Assembly (NCBI RefSeq): GCF_949987515.2
Contig: NC_082687.1
Span: 22,304,148 to 22,368,147 of the forward strand
DNA: 64,000 bases
Source of the DNA: Delphinus delphis
Lineage: Eukaryota; Chordata; Mammalia; Artiodactyla; Delphinidae
Reading direction: 5' to 3'
Of the stretch, positions 11,150 through 22,344 are shown one piece after another. A program made the translations under genes and the position numbers. The notes below the pieces were generated by a model. It was not told where the DNA came from. It saw only the letters and a list, made by a program, of their open reading frames with translations, and did not search any database. The stretch's first letter is position 1; the number at the start of each line of letters is the position of its first letter.

Positions 11150-11300
11150 ACCATACTATATTGTAATTTTTCTAGGTCCACTAGAGCATGAATCCCTTGA
11201 GAAAATGTGTTCACGTCCAGTTCATCTTTGCATTCCATCCCTTAGTTCAGGGAATAAAATGGAGTCAGTACATAGTTTGCTGACTGAATGGCTCATTGAG
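11150..11300 (+). mobile_element. L2-like fragment
   Basis: A 'ctagagcatgaatcccttga' block, a 'cattccatcccttagttcag' block and a terminal 'ctgactgaatgg' resemble the L2 3' end. Weak. Confidence 0.45.
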
Positions 11301-11379
11301 ACCCATAAGGAAATTATGTGCACAGACTTAAAGTCAAGGAGACTTAGGTGCTTATATTAAAGTGTTGCCCTGATGGGCA

Positions 11380-12690
11380 GACATCTAATTTAACATACAC
11401 ATCTAGGAACATGCTGTAACACTCTCTGGGGATGGAGACTGTTGGATGCCACCACTGGGATTTCCCTTTCCCCTGCTTCAGGGTACCAGTATCTCCCAGA
11501 AGGGACCTTTCACATGTATCTGATGTCCTGATCTTCCTGGTTGCAGCCCAGGGGAACCTCTTGACAGCCTGACTCTGGAGGCCAGGGGTGATTGCCTTCC
11601 TGGTCCCATGGGACTGTGATGATCAGTGTCTCACCCAGAAAGGAGGTCAAACCCTTGTCTGGCACCCTCATGTTTGTAGCAACAGCCAGGGGACTACATC
11701 ACCTAGCTCTGGCAGCCAATGGGGCTTACACTTAGAGATCCCACAGGACTGAAACCAATGGAGAAAAAGTTCTTAAACAGCTATGACCCCCAAGGCACAG
11801 GAAGAGTTAAGAGACCCAGGAGCTCAGTCTTTCTGTGAGGGAGCCCTTTTAGCTAATTATCATGGCTACAGCCTGAGGGACAATCTTCCAATTAAACAAG
11901 CATCTAAAGGCTGATGGTTATTCTTTCCAGAGGCCTTGAAGGGTGGGCGCTGTCTGCAGTCACCCTCTGCCATGCTCCAGAGCACGAGTATCTCCTGGAG
12001 GGGAGCTTTGATCACCCAACTCTGGTGGCCAGGGGTGGCTTGCATTCCTGGGTCCCATGGGACTATGGCAGTCAGAAAAATGGTTCATGGCAGGCTGCCA
12101 CCCCCAGGGCACTGTGCAGAAAACAGAATGGGGAACACCCCACAGCCTTTCTGTGAAGGAGGCCTCTTCTTGTCCTGGAGCTTCAGTTTGAGGGGCAGGC
12201 TTCAGGTCCGGCACACATCTGGTGGACTGTGGAGCTGCTCTCAAGGAGTGTGTGCTGCGGGTGCCATCTTGGCTCTCTCCCTCTGCCTCGCTCCTGCCTG
12301 CTGGTATCTCCCACAAAAGAGCTTATATGCTCATTTGGAGTTCTAATTTTTGCAACTGCTACCCAGGGGACACTTCCAGGAAACCTGGCTCTTATGGCCA
12401 GTGGGGCTTACACTTGCAGTCCCACTGGACCGTATTTATTTGCATACATTTAGAAGCTGCTGTCTGCAGGTCTGGCTTCCAAACAATGTGAATCTAGGTG
12501 CTGAGATCCTCCCCTTTGGGACACTGACAGGTCTTGGCACATTCTCAGCTACTGGGAGCTGTTAAAAATATAAGTCTGCTTGGACAAGCACAAAAGTTTG
12601 AAAGAAGACAGAGCTGGGGCAGGGTTCATCTCCTCCATGAGACCACTCCTTTAAGACTTGGAGAGGTGCTCGTTTCATCTACTGTATAGA
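11380..12690 (+). mobile_element. Old L1M 5' UTR
   Basis: GC-richer block directly upstream of L1 ORF1 sequence in the same orientation. It contains four related 'ctctggNNgccaNNgg' units at about 11,573, 11,706, 12,019 and 12,389, each followed by a 'tcccaNNggact' box, like the degenerate tandem units of old L1 5' UTRs. Open frames of 60-136 codons overlap on both strands and are not genes. Confidence 0.7.
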
Positions 12691-13545
12691 AACTAGCACA
12701 GAGAGTTAAGGAAAAGGATGAAACAGAGGACTATGTTCAAAGTGAAAGAATAATATAAAATCTTAATGAAATGAAAATAAGTAATTAACCTGCTAAAGAG
12801 TTCAAAGTAATGTTTATAAAGATGTTCATCAAATGTGGGAGAAGAATGGGGGAACACAGTGAAAATTTCAACGAAGAGATGGAAAATATAAGAAAACACT
12901 AAATAGAAGACACAGAGCTTAAGAACATAACTGAAATGAAAAATACACTAGAGGGGTTCAATAGTAGACTAGATGAAGCAGAAGAAAGGATCAAACACAA
13001 GGTGGTTGAATTCTGTCAGGGTAGTGAAAGGAAAAACGAATGAAGAAATTGAAGAGAGCATAAGGGGCTTATGGGACAATATCAAATGGACTAACATCTC
13101 CATTATAGGGGTCCTAGAGGAGAAAAGACAGAGAAAGGGGCAGGAATCTTGTTTGAAGATATAATAGCTGGAAAACTTCCCAAACCTAGGGAAAGAAACA
13201 GACATCCAGACCTAGGGAACCCAGAGAGTTCCAAACAAGAGGAACTCAAAGAGATCCACACCAAAACACATTGTAATCGAAATGTCAAGAGTTAAAGACA
13301 AGGAGAGAATATTGAAAGTACCAAGAGAAAAACAATTGATTATGTACAAGGGAACCCCCATAAGAGTATCAGCAGATTTTTCATCAGAAGCTTTGCAGGC
13401 CAGAAGGGAGTCCAATACAATATATTCAAAATGCTGAGAGAAGAAAAAACTTCCAACCAAGAATATTCTACCCAGCAATGTTATCATGCAGAATTTAAGT
13501 AGAGATAGTTTTCCAGATAAGCAAAAGCTAAAGTAGTTCATCACC
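12691..13545 (+). pseudogene. Old L1M ORF1, broken
   Basis: The + strand carries L1 ORF1 sequence: a coiled-coil-like N-terminal part with ITEMKNTLEGFNSRLDEAEERI-like residues (about 12,920-13,000), then an RNA-binding part with SxxIIGVLEEK (about 13,090-13,120) and SRVKDKERILKVPREK (about 13,285-13,335). ORF1 proteins form trimers that bind L1 RNA. The copy has frameshifts and stops, so it makes no protein. The inter-ORF spacer follows. Confidence 0.85.
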
Positions 13546-13800
13546 AGTAAACTGGCTGTACATTAAATGTTAAAGGGACTATTTTAAGCTTAAAAAAAAA
13601 GTGCTAATTAGTAAAAAGAAAACATATTTCACTGGAAAGGTAAATATATAGAAAATGCAGTGGATTAATCACTTATAATGCTATTATGAAGGTTAAAAGG
13701 CAAAAGTATAAAAATAACTCTGATTATAATAACTGGCTAAGGGATACACAAGAAAAAGCATGTAGAATGTAACATCAAAAACATAAAACATGCCAGGGAG
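13546..13800 (+). mobile_element. L1M inter-ORF spacer
   Basis: Contains the L1M motif 'aaatgttaaagggact' followed by 'aaggttaaaaggcaaaagta' and 'acatcaaaaacataaaaca', as found between ORF1 and ORF2 of old L1s. It then joins ORF2 sequence from well inside the gene, so the endonuclease start is deleted. Confidence 0.75.
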
Positions 13801-14282
13801 AGTAAAAATGTTCTAAAAGGGAAGTTCATAGCGATAAATGCCTACCTCAAAAGACAAGAAAAGTCCCAAACAACTTAAACTTATACCTCAAGGAGCTAGA
13901 AAAAGAACTAAAAAAGCCCAATGTTATTTGAAGGAAGGAAATAAAAAAGGTTAGAGCAGAAATAAATGAAATAGAGACTAAAAAGACAATAAATAAGATA
14001 AATGAAGCTAAAAGCTGGTTCTTTGAAAATATGAACAAAATTGACCAAAAAAAACCTTTTAACTAGACTAACCAAGAAAAAAGAGGACTCAAATAAATAA
14101 AATCAGAAATGAAAGAGGAGATATTGCAACTGACACCACAGAAATACAAAAGACCATAATAGACTACTATGAACAATCATATGCCAACAAGTTGGACAAC
14201 CTAGAAGAAATGAATAAAATCCTAGAAACATACAACCTATTAAGACTTAATCTTTAGGAAAGAGATAATCTGAATAGACCAA
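13801..14282 (+). pseudogene. Old L1M ORF2 fragment, broken
   Basis: The + strand reads as the stretch between endonuclease and reverse transcriptase: NINLKELEKELKK-like residues (about 13,880), [13 protein letters not shown] and KIDEAKSWFF-like residues (about 13,950-14,030), then [17 protein letters not shown] (about 14,105-14,150) and [20 protein letters not shown] (about 14,165-14,220). In-frame stops are present. It ends at 'gaatagaccaa', next to a short inverted piece. Confidence 0.85.
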
Positions 14283-14342
14283 CTTTTGTTTGTTGGGAGA
14301 TTTTGATTACTGATTCAATCTGCTTATTAGTAATCGGTTTCC
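14283..14342 (-). mobile_element. Inverted piece of the same L1 ORF2
   Basis: Reads antisense as the ORF2 segment that should directly follow 14,282 on the sense strand: a 'gattgaatcagtaatcaaaa' block then 'ctcccaacaaacaaaa'. The element therefore ends in a short inverted stretch. Confidence 0.75.
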
Positions 14343-14495
14343 CTCTGGGGACATTTGTCAATACTGGGAACATTCTTGGTCATCACAGTTTGGGAAAGGG
14401 CTAGAAGATAGATAGAAGCCAGGGATGCTGCTAAACGTCCTACAGTTATCAAGCCCAAGATGTCAATAGTGCCAAGGTTTTAAGGTAATTCAAGC
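14343..14495 (+). mobile_element. Old short DNA transposon-like repeat
   Basis: The blocks 'tctggggacatttgtcaat', 'agccagggatgctgctaaac' and 'gatgtcaatagtgccaagg' appear in this order in a common mammalian hAT-type MER repeat. The exact family is not assigned. Confidence 0.5.
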
Positions 14496-14509
14496 TAATT
14501 CAATTTCAC

Positions 14510-14600
14510 AAATATATGTTGAGCTACTATCATGTGCGAGACATGGGGAATACAGCAATAAACAAAAATGATATGGTTGCTGTCCATAAGGAATAATGAT
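14510..14600 (+). mobile_element. L2-like fragment
   Basis: 'tgttgagctactatcatgtg' followed by 'ggggaatacagcaataaac' matches a well-known L2 3' segment. Short and diverged. Confidence 0.55.
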
Positions 14601-14682
14601 ATTTGTAATACTTGAATCTTATATAATGAGTCCTTTATAAATTAGTAAAAATCATAAAGTCATATTAATTAAAGAGAGGAGA

Positions 14683-14908
14683 GGGCTTCCCTGGTGGCGC
14701 AGTGGTTGAGAGTCCGCCTGCTGATGCAGGGGACGCGGGTTCGTGCCCCGGTCCAGGAAGATCCCACATGCGGCGGAGCGGCTGGGCCCATGAGCCATGG
14801 CCGCTGAGCCTGCGCGTCCGGAGCCTGTGCTCCGCAACGAGAGAGGCCACAGCAGTGAGAGGCCCGCGTACAGCAAAAAAAAAAAAAAAAAAATTAAAAA
14901 AAAAAAAA
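14683..14908 (+). mobile_element. CHR-type tRNA-derived SINE, young
   Basis: Starts GGGCTTCCCTGGTGGCGCAG and reads through the tRNA-related head with a GGTTCGTGCCC B box region, the CHR body and a poly(A) tail broken by 'tt' (about 14,873-14,908). Flanks share 'gaggaga' (14,676-14,682 region and 14,909-14,915). It is close in sequence to the copies at 16,981 and 3,355. Confidence 0.95.
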
Positions 14909-14989
14909 GAGGAGAAAGGTGAGCCTTAAAAATATGCTTTCCCTTTGATCTTTTAATTCGACTCATGAAAAATTTTAAGGGAATAATAA

Positions 14990-15120
14990 GAAATTTGCAC
15001 AAAGATTTATCTACAATATGTTTTAATGAATTATTATTTATAATAGTGGAAATTTGGAAACAAATGTGCAAAAAGAAGGTAAAATAAAGTGTGAACATTC
15101 AGTTGAAGCTTTAAAAATTC
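14990..15120 (+). mobile_element. Old L1M 3' UTR-like fragment
   Basis: 'ttatttataatagtggaaat' and 'ttggaaacaaatgtgc' resemble the L1M 3' UTR section with 'ataatagcaaaaaattggaaacaa'. Weak. Confidence 0.45.
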
Positions 15121-15559
15121 ACATTTTTGAAAAATACTGATATGAAAAATATTCATTGTATAAAGTTAAATGAAAAGCAGATGACAAATCTCTAAGTATT
15201 GCATGAACCTAATTTTTAAAAACAAACATGGGGAAAAAACTAGCAGGAATTATGCCAAAATGAGTTATGAATGGCTCTCTCTATGCTGTTGTATTATGAG
15301 CAATTTTAATTTTTTTCTTTACAGTCTAGGTACTTTCCAAATCAATGAACACATATTATTTTTGTAATTAGAAAAAGAAACATGCCGTATTAATTACTAC
15401 ATGCAATGCCCTATATTAGTATAAAATCAAAGGAGGTACAATTTTCCCCCCTTGAGGTACTTAAATATAAAATTTAGTTAAATGAGTGATACATGTGTGG
15501 GAAGTTTATAAATAATAATAATAAATACAAAGGTTAAAAAAAAAGATCAAAACAAACTT

Positions 15560-15725
15560 ATTTTGAATATCTACTAGTCTGGCCCTGTGCTAGGCGCATT
15601 CACCAACATTATCACATTTCTTGGTACCAACAGTCCTGTGAGGCTGATATTATCACCATTTTAGTGATGGTGAAATTAAAGCTCGTTGAGATTAAGTATC
15701 TTGTCCCAAGTCTTCTGTCTTTGAC
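15560..15725 (-). repeat. MIR SINE
   Basis: The + strand reads 'ccctgtgctaggcgcattca', 'ctgtgaggctgatattatc', 'ccattttagtgatggtg' and 'aagtatcttgtcccaag'. This is the reverse complement of MIR. Confidence 0.8.
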
Positions 15726-15837
15726 TCAGTAGTCTCTAGTGTTATGCCAGAATCCATGAAACTGTGCCAAGCAAACTTTTTAGCTTGCAAAAAGGTAAAA
15801 TCCCAGACTCTTTTTAGTTCTTGGCATGTACATCCAG

Positions 15838-16405
15838 CAAGAAAGACTTACACAAAAATGTTTATTGTAGTTTAATTCATTATTAACACACATTTGGAAA
15901 TGAACAAAATATCCAACAACAGGTGAATGGATAAACAAGTTCTGGTATTTTGTACAATAGAATACTACTTAGCAAAATAAAAGAATGAATTGCTGATACG
16001 CACAATAACTTGGATAAAAATTTCCCACATATGCTGACTAAAATAAGGCAGATGTGAAACAGCACATGCTGTATACTTCCATTTACATGACATTCTGGAG
16101 TTAGCATAAGTAGTTTATGGTTATAGCAATGAGAACAGTGCTTGTGTCTGAGTGACAGAGATTGATTGGGATGATAAGAGGGAAATTTCTTAGGTGAGGG
16201 AGATCTTGATAGGAATACATATTCAACAGTCAAGATTTGTGTCAGCCATACATTTCCTTGTCTCAATTTGCCTTTTCTAATATAATTTTTTTTAGAAAAG
16301 GACAAACTGGCATTCCAAAAAAAAAGTGTATTTTCAAAGCTGATCAAACTGTACATGCAAGGTCTTCGTACCTAACATATATAAATTATATCTTAGTAAA
16401 TAACA
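15838..16405 (+). mobile_element. Old L1M 3' UTR
   Basis: 'ggtgaatggataaacaagtt', 'acaatagaatactacttagc', 'tacttccatttacatgacat' and finally 'atataaattatatcttagta' appear in the order of old L1 3' UTRs. The reverse-strand 157-codon frame is accidental. Confidence 0.8.
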
Positions 16406-16409
16406 AAAA

Positions 16410-16965
16410 ATTAAATATAAGCAGTAGATGAATAAAAATGTGATATGGAAATTTGCAGACCAAACTAAATCAAGCCAACAATATAACATAAAGGAACAAA
16501 TGAAGAAAATAGAGCATGTGTAAATAAAAAGCATAAAATAGATAAGTCAAAATATATCAATAATAACAACTAATTCCTTTCAAAAGACAAAAGTTTCCAG
16601 ATTAAGTGACATAAAATAAATCTCAAAAACAAGTGTTAAAATTCTAGTCATTAGGGCTTTGCTAAGAGGTACCCATAAAGCAATATGAAATCAAAAGTTT
16701 TATGGCTTAAGAATGGATAAACATAACTAAGTAAAATGAATTCCTTATGGTACTATCAGGAAACAAACATTCCCAGTCAGACAAAAGACATTTGATGTGA
16801 CAGTCTTATATATTGTTATAAAGGTACAACCTACCAGCATGTTATAGCTCATGAATCATTTAAAGCTAACATCTTAGCTTTAAAGTAAAAGAAAACTGTT
16901 AGAAATTTAAGAAGTACCTCACAAAGGTATAATCCTAGTTGCATCATCCTTAAACAAAGTTCTGT
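16410..16965. other. AT-rich, no feature recognised
   Basis: Low-complexity AT-rich DNA with no convincing open frame or repeat match. Confidence 0.5.
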
Positions 16966-16980
16966 CAAAAATTCGCTGTT

Positions 16981-17190
16981 GGGCTTCCCTGGTGGCGCAG
17001 TGGTTGAGAGTCCGCCTGCCGATGCAGCGGACACGGGTTCATGCCCCCGTCCGGGAAGATCCCACATGCCGCGGAGCAGCTAGGCCCGTGAGCCATGGCT
17101 GCTGAGCCTGCGCGTCCGGAGCCTGTGCTCCGCAACGGGAGAGGCCACAACAGTGAGAGGCCCGTGTACTGCAAAAAAAAAAAAAAAAAA
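16981..17190 (+). mobile_element. CHR-type tRNA-derived SINE, young
   Basis: A full copy from GGGCTTCCCTGGTGGCGCAG to a 23-25 base poly(A). The flanking duplication aaaaattcgctgtt is perfect, at 16,967-16,980 and 17,191-17,204. Perfect flanks and low divergence make this one of the youngest inserts in the window. Confidence 0.97.
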
Positions 17191-17269
17191 AAAAATTCGC
17201 TGTTAATGGGGGCGAAATGTATCAATATGTGTGATCTGGCTAGTTCTGTTAATAATATTGGACATTAGA

Positions 17270-17662
17270 GATAGCCTCATCCACCAGAGGGCAGATAGCA
17301 GAAGCGAGAAAAACTACAATCCTGCAGCCTGTGGAACAAAAACCACATTCACAGAAAGACAGACAATATGAAAAGGCAGAGGGCTATGTACCAGATGAAG
17401 GAACAGATAAAACCCCAGAAAAACAACTAAATGAAGTGGAGATAGGCAACCTTCCAGAAAAAGAATTCAGAATAATGAGAGTGAAGATGATCCAGGACCT
17501 CGGAAGGAGAATGGAGGCAAAGATCAAGAAGATGCAAGAAATGTTTAACAAAGACCTAGAAGAATTAAAGAACAAATAAACAGATACAATACAATAACTG
17601 AAATAAAAACTACACTAGAAGGAATCAATAGCAGAATAACTGAGGCAGAAGAACGGATAAGT
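17270..17662 (+). mobile_element. L1 fragment: end of 5' UTR and start of ORF1
   Basis: Begins in the 5' UTR ('accagagggcagatagcag') and runs into ORF1. The frame 17,331-17,579 contains TPEKQLNEVEIGNLPEKEF and RIMRVKMIQDLG, also present in the antisense L1 at 34.0-34.2 kb. A stop follows at 17,577. The match stops near 17,662, where an unrelated old L1 3' UTR begins. It has no 3' end or poly(A). Confidence 0.85.
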
Positions 17663-18425
17663 TATAACCACTTTGGAAGGCAATATGGCCATATCTATCA
17701 AGATTTAAAGCATTTATATATTTTGTCCCAAAGGACTTTGCTTCTAGGAATATATTCAACAAAATCACTCACGTATGTGCACAAGAATATTTGAATGAAA
17801 ACGCTGTATAAGACATCACTGTAATATCAAAAAACTGGAAGCAGTATAAAAAGAATCACAGTTAGGAGATTGGCTAAATTATGTTAAATCCATACCATGG
17901 AAAATGCTGAATTCATTGAAAAGATGTGTGTGTGCATGTATATATATATAAACTCATAACTATGTGAGGTGATGAATAACAATTTACTGTGGTGATCATT
18001 TCACGATATATATGTATATCAAATAATTATAATGTGCATCTTAAATTAATACAATGTTTATGTCAATTATATCTCAGTAAAACTTGGGAAAATAAATACG
18101 TTATATATGTATTTATATATATACATAAAATGCTTCAGAATTTATAAATGAGCAGAAATAAGCAAGTGACAGTAGAATTATATATATTATAATATGATCC
18201 CACCACTCTGTGTGTATTTAAATGCCTAGAATAATGGAAAGATATACCCCACAATGTGGACAAGGGTAACTTCTGAGGAAGAAAATGGGATTTGGTTGTT
18301 AAAAGGTGAGGAAGTTTATTAAATGGGACTTATACATGTTACTCAATATTTATCTATAGTTTGAGTATATTTATAGCCAAATATTCATTTATTAAATATT
18401 CAACAAAATATTCTAATTTAATCTG
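17663..18425 (+). mobile_element. Old L1M (L1MD-like) 3' UTR with AT-rich insert
   Basis: 'accactttggaaggcaatat', 'tctaggaatatattcaac' and 'gagattggctaaattatg' are L1MD-type 3' UTR blocks on the + strand. 'gtaacttctgaggaagaaaa' and later text near 18,270-18,320 continue it. AT-rich sequence with TA/TATA repeats (about 17,930-18,130) lies between. Confidence 0.7.
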
Positions 18426-18754
18426 TAAACTACCAGTCATCTAATTGTTAAGGACTTCTTGACCCATGAGTTAAGTAAAGAAAAATAAAATTTTATTTCT
18501 TAATTCACTTAAAATGTGTTTTTTTTTTTTAAGAACAAGATTCAGTATGATTACCATCCATGCTTAATAAAAACTCTGTCATTTTGGAACACTTAACAAT
18601 AGCTTAATATAATGCTCCTCTGGTGTGCACTCAAGAAAAAGTTGTTGAATGAATTAATAGGCTCTTAGTATTTAGAGACTACATGCACAACAACGACAGC
18701 AACAGTATACACTGTTAGTAACTAGCATATAAAAAGAAATTTACAATATTTTTT

Positions 18755-19079
18755 TCTTTTTTAAAAAAAACATTTATTTGTTTTTATTTTTGGCTGCATT
18801 GAGTCTTAGCTGCAGCATGCGGGATCTGCGTTTGCAGCATGTAGGATCCTCCACTGGGGTGTGCAGGCTCCTCATTGCAGCGTGCAGTCTCCAGAGCACA
18901 TGGGCTCTGTAGTTGCGGCACGTGGGCTCACTAGTTATGGCCCGTGTGCTCAGTAGTTGTGGTGTGCAGGCTTAGTTGTCCTGTGGCATGTGGGATCTTA
19001 GTTCCCTGACCAGGGATCGAACCTGTGTCCCCTGCACTGGAAGGCGAATTTTTAACCACCAGACCACCAGGGAAATCCC
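18755..19079 (-). mobile_element. CHR-1-like SINE, long form
   Basis: On the + strand: A/T-rich tail, then 'ttttggctgcattgagtctt', several 'gcagcatg' and 'gtagttgNgg' modules, ending in 'aaccaccagaccaccaggg'. Target duplication tacaatatttttt at 18,742-18,754 and 19,080-19,092. Confidence 0.92.
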
Positions 19080-19092
19080 TACAATATTTTTT

Positions 19093-20160
19093 GTATGTAT
19101 TTCCCATCTCCATGGATTTCCCAAAACTTGTGTGTTACAGGCTTTGGAACCAAATAGGAGATCAAAACAAATAAGAGATTTTTCTTGATGTGAACAGAAA
19201 AGTAAAATGGCCTAGTCCTGAGTTGAACAAATACAGGCAGGGTAAATTTAAGAAGCCGTGAAGTCTTTGATGTGTGTCATGCTTGATAATTTTTAATCAA
19301 AATCACAGTTTGGGAGTACTTCAGTCAATACGTCATTTTCTGTTTTACATGTTTTAGTTTATTTCTCTCTTTGTTATAGATCTATCTCATCTATAAGTCT
19401 CTGAATATGTTCAGAGAGTCTACCTCAGGCATTGAATGGTATATTGGACTAGATCAGATGTTCCCAAATTTTTTTCAGTTATGGTGTTCTTAGTGTCCCA
19501 GTAATTTTTCCATGTCACCCCTGGACCAAAAGACGTAACCTACAAATCCTTTTTTAAGTCACTAGGTCCAAAAAATTTAATAAATATTTATACCCTCACA
19601 ACTTAATATCCATTTTTAAAAAATAATAAAAATCATTAGAAAAAATGTCAAAATTTTTATTCTTAAATAAGCACAATTAGTTATTCCTGGGATGTGTTGA
19701 GCACTGCACTTCTCAAACCTTGAAACCAGACTGGACACTGCCACCCTCTTCTCTTGTTTCACATAGGTTATACTGCAGTACTTCTTATCATCTCAACCCA
19801 GGAAACTCAACAGTTTCCAAAGGTATCTTGTCGCTCAAAGGAATTTAACATTATCTAAAGTAGAAACTGAAATGCCTTGAGCTAGTAATTCAAACTGCAT
19901 CTGACAGTACTTGAAAGATAATGTGTTTACAATGAAAATTTTGAAGGTCCTCCCTACTAACCTTTTGCTTTTGTGAATTTGCTGCAATAGACCAGGGCAC
20001 ACTGGCCCTCAACATGGGAACTACAGGACCTCATGATCTGCAGGGCTTTTCCAATGGTAAAATGCTATAATTCTATGTTGGAAGAAGATTCTTACATAAG
20101 AAGATGATATTCTGTCTCTAAAGCAAGCAGATTTAAAGACACCATAATGAAAAATATTGA
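19093..20160. other. No gene recognised
   Basis: AT-rich DNA. The block 19,455-19,600 ('cagatgttcccaaattt', later 'catgtcacccctggaccaaa') could be an old DNA-transposon remnant, but I cannot assign it. Confidence 0.45.
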
Positions 20161-20164
20161 AATG

Positions 20165-20420
20165 CAGCACATAGAATAGTAAGCAATTTGAAGCCAGGCA
20201 CCTAGGGATTTGTATCCTGCATCCACTACTTACTGTCTGGGGACCAGCCAGTCATTTGAATTCTCTAAGCCTCAGTTTCTTCAAGTGTAAAATTAAGATA
20301 ATATTCTACATACCTCATTGCAGCATTGTGATTGATTAAATGAGATAATGCATGTAAAGCTCTCAACCAAATGCCTCATGCCTTGTATATACTCAATAAA
20401 TGTCAGTAAGTGTTAAAATG
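20165..20420 (+). repeat. MIR SINE, near full length
   Basis: Contains 'ctctaagcctcagtttcttc', 'tacctcattgcagcattgtg', 'taaatgagataatgcatgta' and terminal 'tactcaataaatgtcagtaa', collinear with MIR in the + orientation. Confidence 0.88.
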
Positions 20421-21480
20421 AGAATTTTTACCACTATTTGAGTCTGAAGAAATTTTTTTAAGATGATGAGTTTTTCATAAACAAATCAAGTAGCCTATAA
20501 TGTCAAGTATATCACTAAATGTAATTAGGAGATTAAAAGATAAAGCTTTATGAACTAGCTTAAAAATATTAATCATTTTTCTGAGTACATTCTGTCTTGT
20601 TTAAGAGCTTACCAACTTCTAAAAATTAAGTATGCATAAATCTCTACTTATTTCATGAAAGTATAACCCCCAAACTATATTTATTCTGTTTTTCAGCTTG
20701 TCCAGAGAATTGAAAGATGGCGAGGTCCTCAGAAATTATAAACAGCATTAGTGACTTGTTTTTGATAATTTTTAAAATCCATATTACCAAATTAATTGCA
20801 TGGTTTAATAATAAAAATTTATTTAATAATAAAATTCATATTTAATACAGCTTTTCATTCATCAATATAAAGGATAAAAGATAGAATCTCCTGAATCTTT
20901 CTTTTTTTCCCCAGTTAAGCTTATTGCCAGTTTCTGAAGCTTTCCACCTTATGCCTGTCAAACAATTTTTTTCTCAATATGAGCAAAATAGATATTGAAA
21001 ACTAAGGCAGAGTATTTTTATTCTTGCTTGTAGAAACTAATATGACTGAGGCTGGGGGAAGAAGGCAGACAGAACTAAAAGGAAGGACCTGCCCAAAAGG
21101 TAAGAGGTAGAAAGGACAGTATCATCAGATAGAGACTCAACACTGAGCTGTCAGTCAGTGCAGACCCTCCCTGTAATCTGTTGTCTGTGTTCCACTCACT
21201 TTGCTGCAATCTTAGAGTTTTTTACACCAACCTGGGTGTAGAAATGTCTTAGGTGGGGATGAAGGCATGAAAAGGAAAACTACTCTTGACCAAGGTAGAA
21301 CTAAACAGAGCCAGTCAGGCATTTCTTTCAGCCTGAACAATGCTGAACACACTGCCAATGTTAAGATCTTCCTATAAGGTCATTGGTTTCAAGCAACATT
21401 ACAAGTTCAAGGAAATTCTGAAAAATTCTTGAAAGCTAAAGCATTTTTTATCTTCCTTTCTGAAAGCAGAGAAGAACCTG
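20421..21480. other. AT-rich, no feature recognised
   Basis: Contains runs such as 'aataataaaattcatatttaa' with 'taataaaaatttatttaata' just before (about 20,805-20,845), a local duplication. No open frame of interest. Confidence 0.5.
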
Positions 21481-21495
21481 GAGAGGCAGGGAATG

Positions 21496-21530
21496 AGGGA
21501 GGGAGAGAAAGGGAGAGAGAGAGAGAGAAA
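21496..21530. repeat. (GA)n/(GGGA)n microsatellite
   Basis: Purine-only repeat. The open frame here encodes an Arg-Glu run and is not a gene. Confidence 0.85.
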
Positions 21531-22340
21531 GAATCAAACTACACCAATATTACAGATACATATTCAGGGGTAAAAGAGAAAACTTGTTATACTGGCTTTT
21601 CTCATTTTTATCAGTTTGCAAATAATTTGTGGTAGTTGTGCTCTGGTTGAAGAGCTGAGAGTTTAAGAGTTTAAATAGTAACTTAAAAAAATCTTTCAGT
21701 CAAATCATAACTGCTAGATGAGTTTCAGATCTGACTGAAAGAGTAGTTATTAATTATGTTTGATTATCTTCGTGGCTGTGAGTTACATATTTACTACAGG
21801 CCTCAAGCACATGCTGTTCATTGAGCAGAACTGTTCCTGTGAACTCTGACTTCATAGGATCTAAAGGGAGACAACAAAGTGCTGGACCAGAGCCAGTCAG
21901 CAGCCCAGTAGCAGCTTCTGTTCATCCTGGTGGGGCAGGGACTGTGCAATTATAGTGAAGGGATCACCTCAAATAGAGGAGACAGAAGACACTTGTAGGT
22001 TTGAATGAAAGCAATCTTCACACTTAAACACAGGAAAGTGGAAAACAATAGTAATGGATGGAATAAACTAATATTCTTGGCATGAGATCATTGGAATGAG
22101 AGCCCAGAAAAAGAAAACAACTGCACACCCAAAGGAAAAGCAACAGTATCCCAGGAGGAATCTAGCTCTTTCTAAAATCTTGAAGAATTTACATATTTTC
22201 TGTGCATTTTCCTCTACCTCTGCTTTCTGAATTGTCCTCTAAAGGGAGAATTTTTCCTTCCTTCTCTCCCCACTTCTAGCATGGGACAACACAGAAGCAA
22301 AAATAATGGCATGGCTCTGCATTTATCAAAGATGAGCAGG
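21531..22340. other. No gene recognised
   Basis: Mixed AT-rich sequence without an assigned repeat. The right part may be the upstream section of the old L1/HAL1 remnant that follows. Confidence 0.4.
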
Positions 22341-22344
22341 CATA

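Noticed and set aside
14683..17190. tRNA-like heads of the SINEs as tRNA genes
   Set aside because: The heads are followed by the SINE body and poly(A), and the tRNA fold is not kept. They are SINEs.
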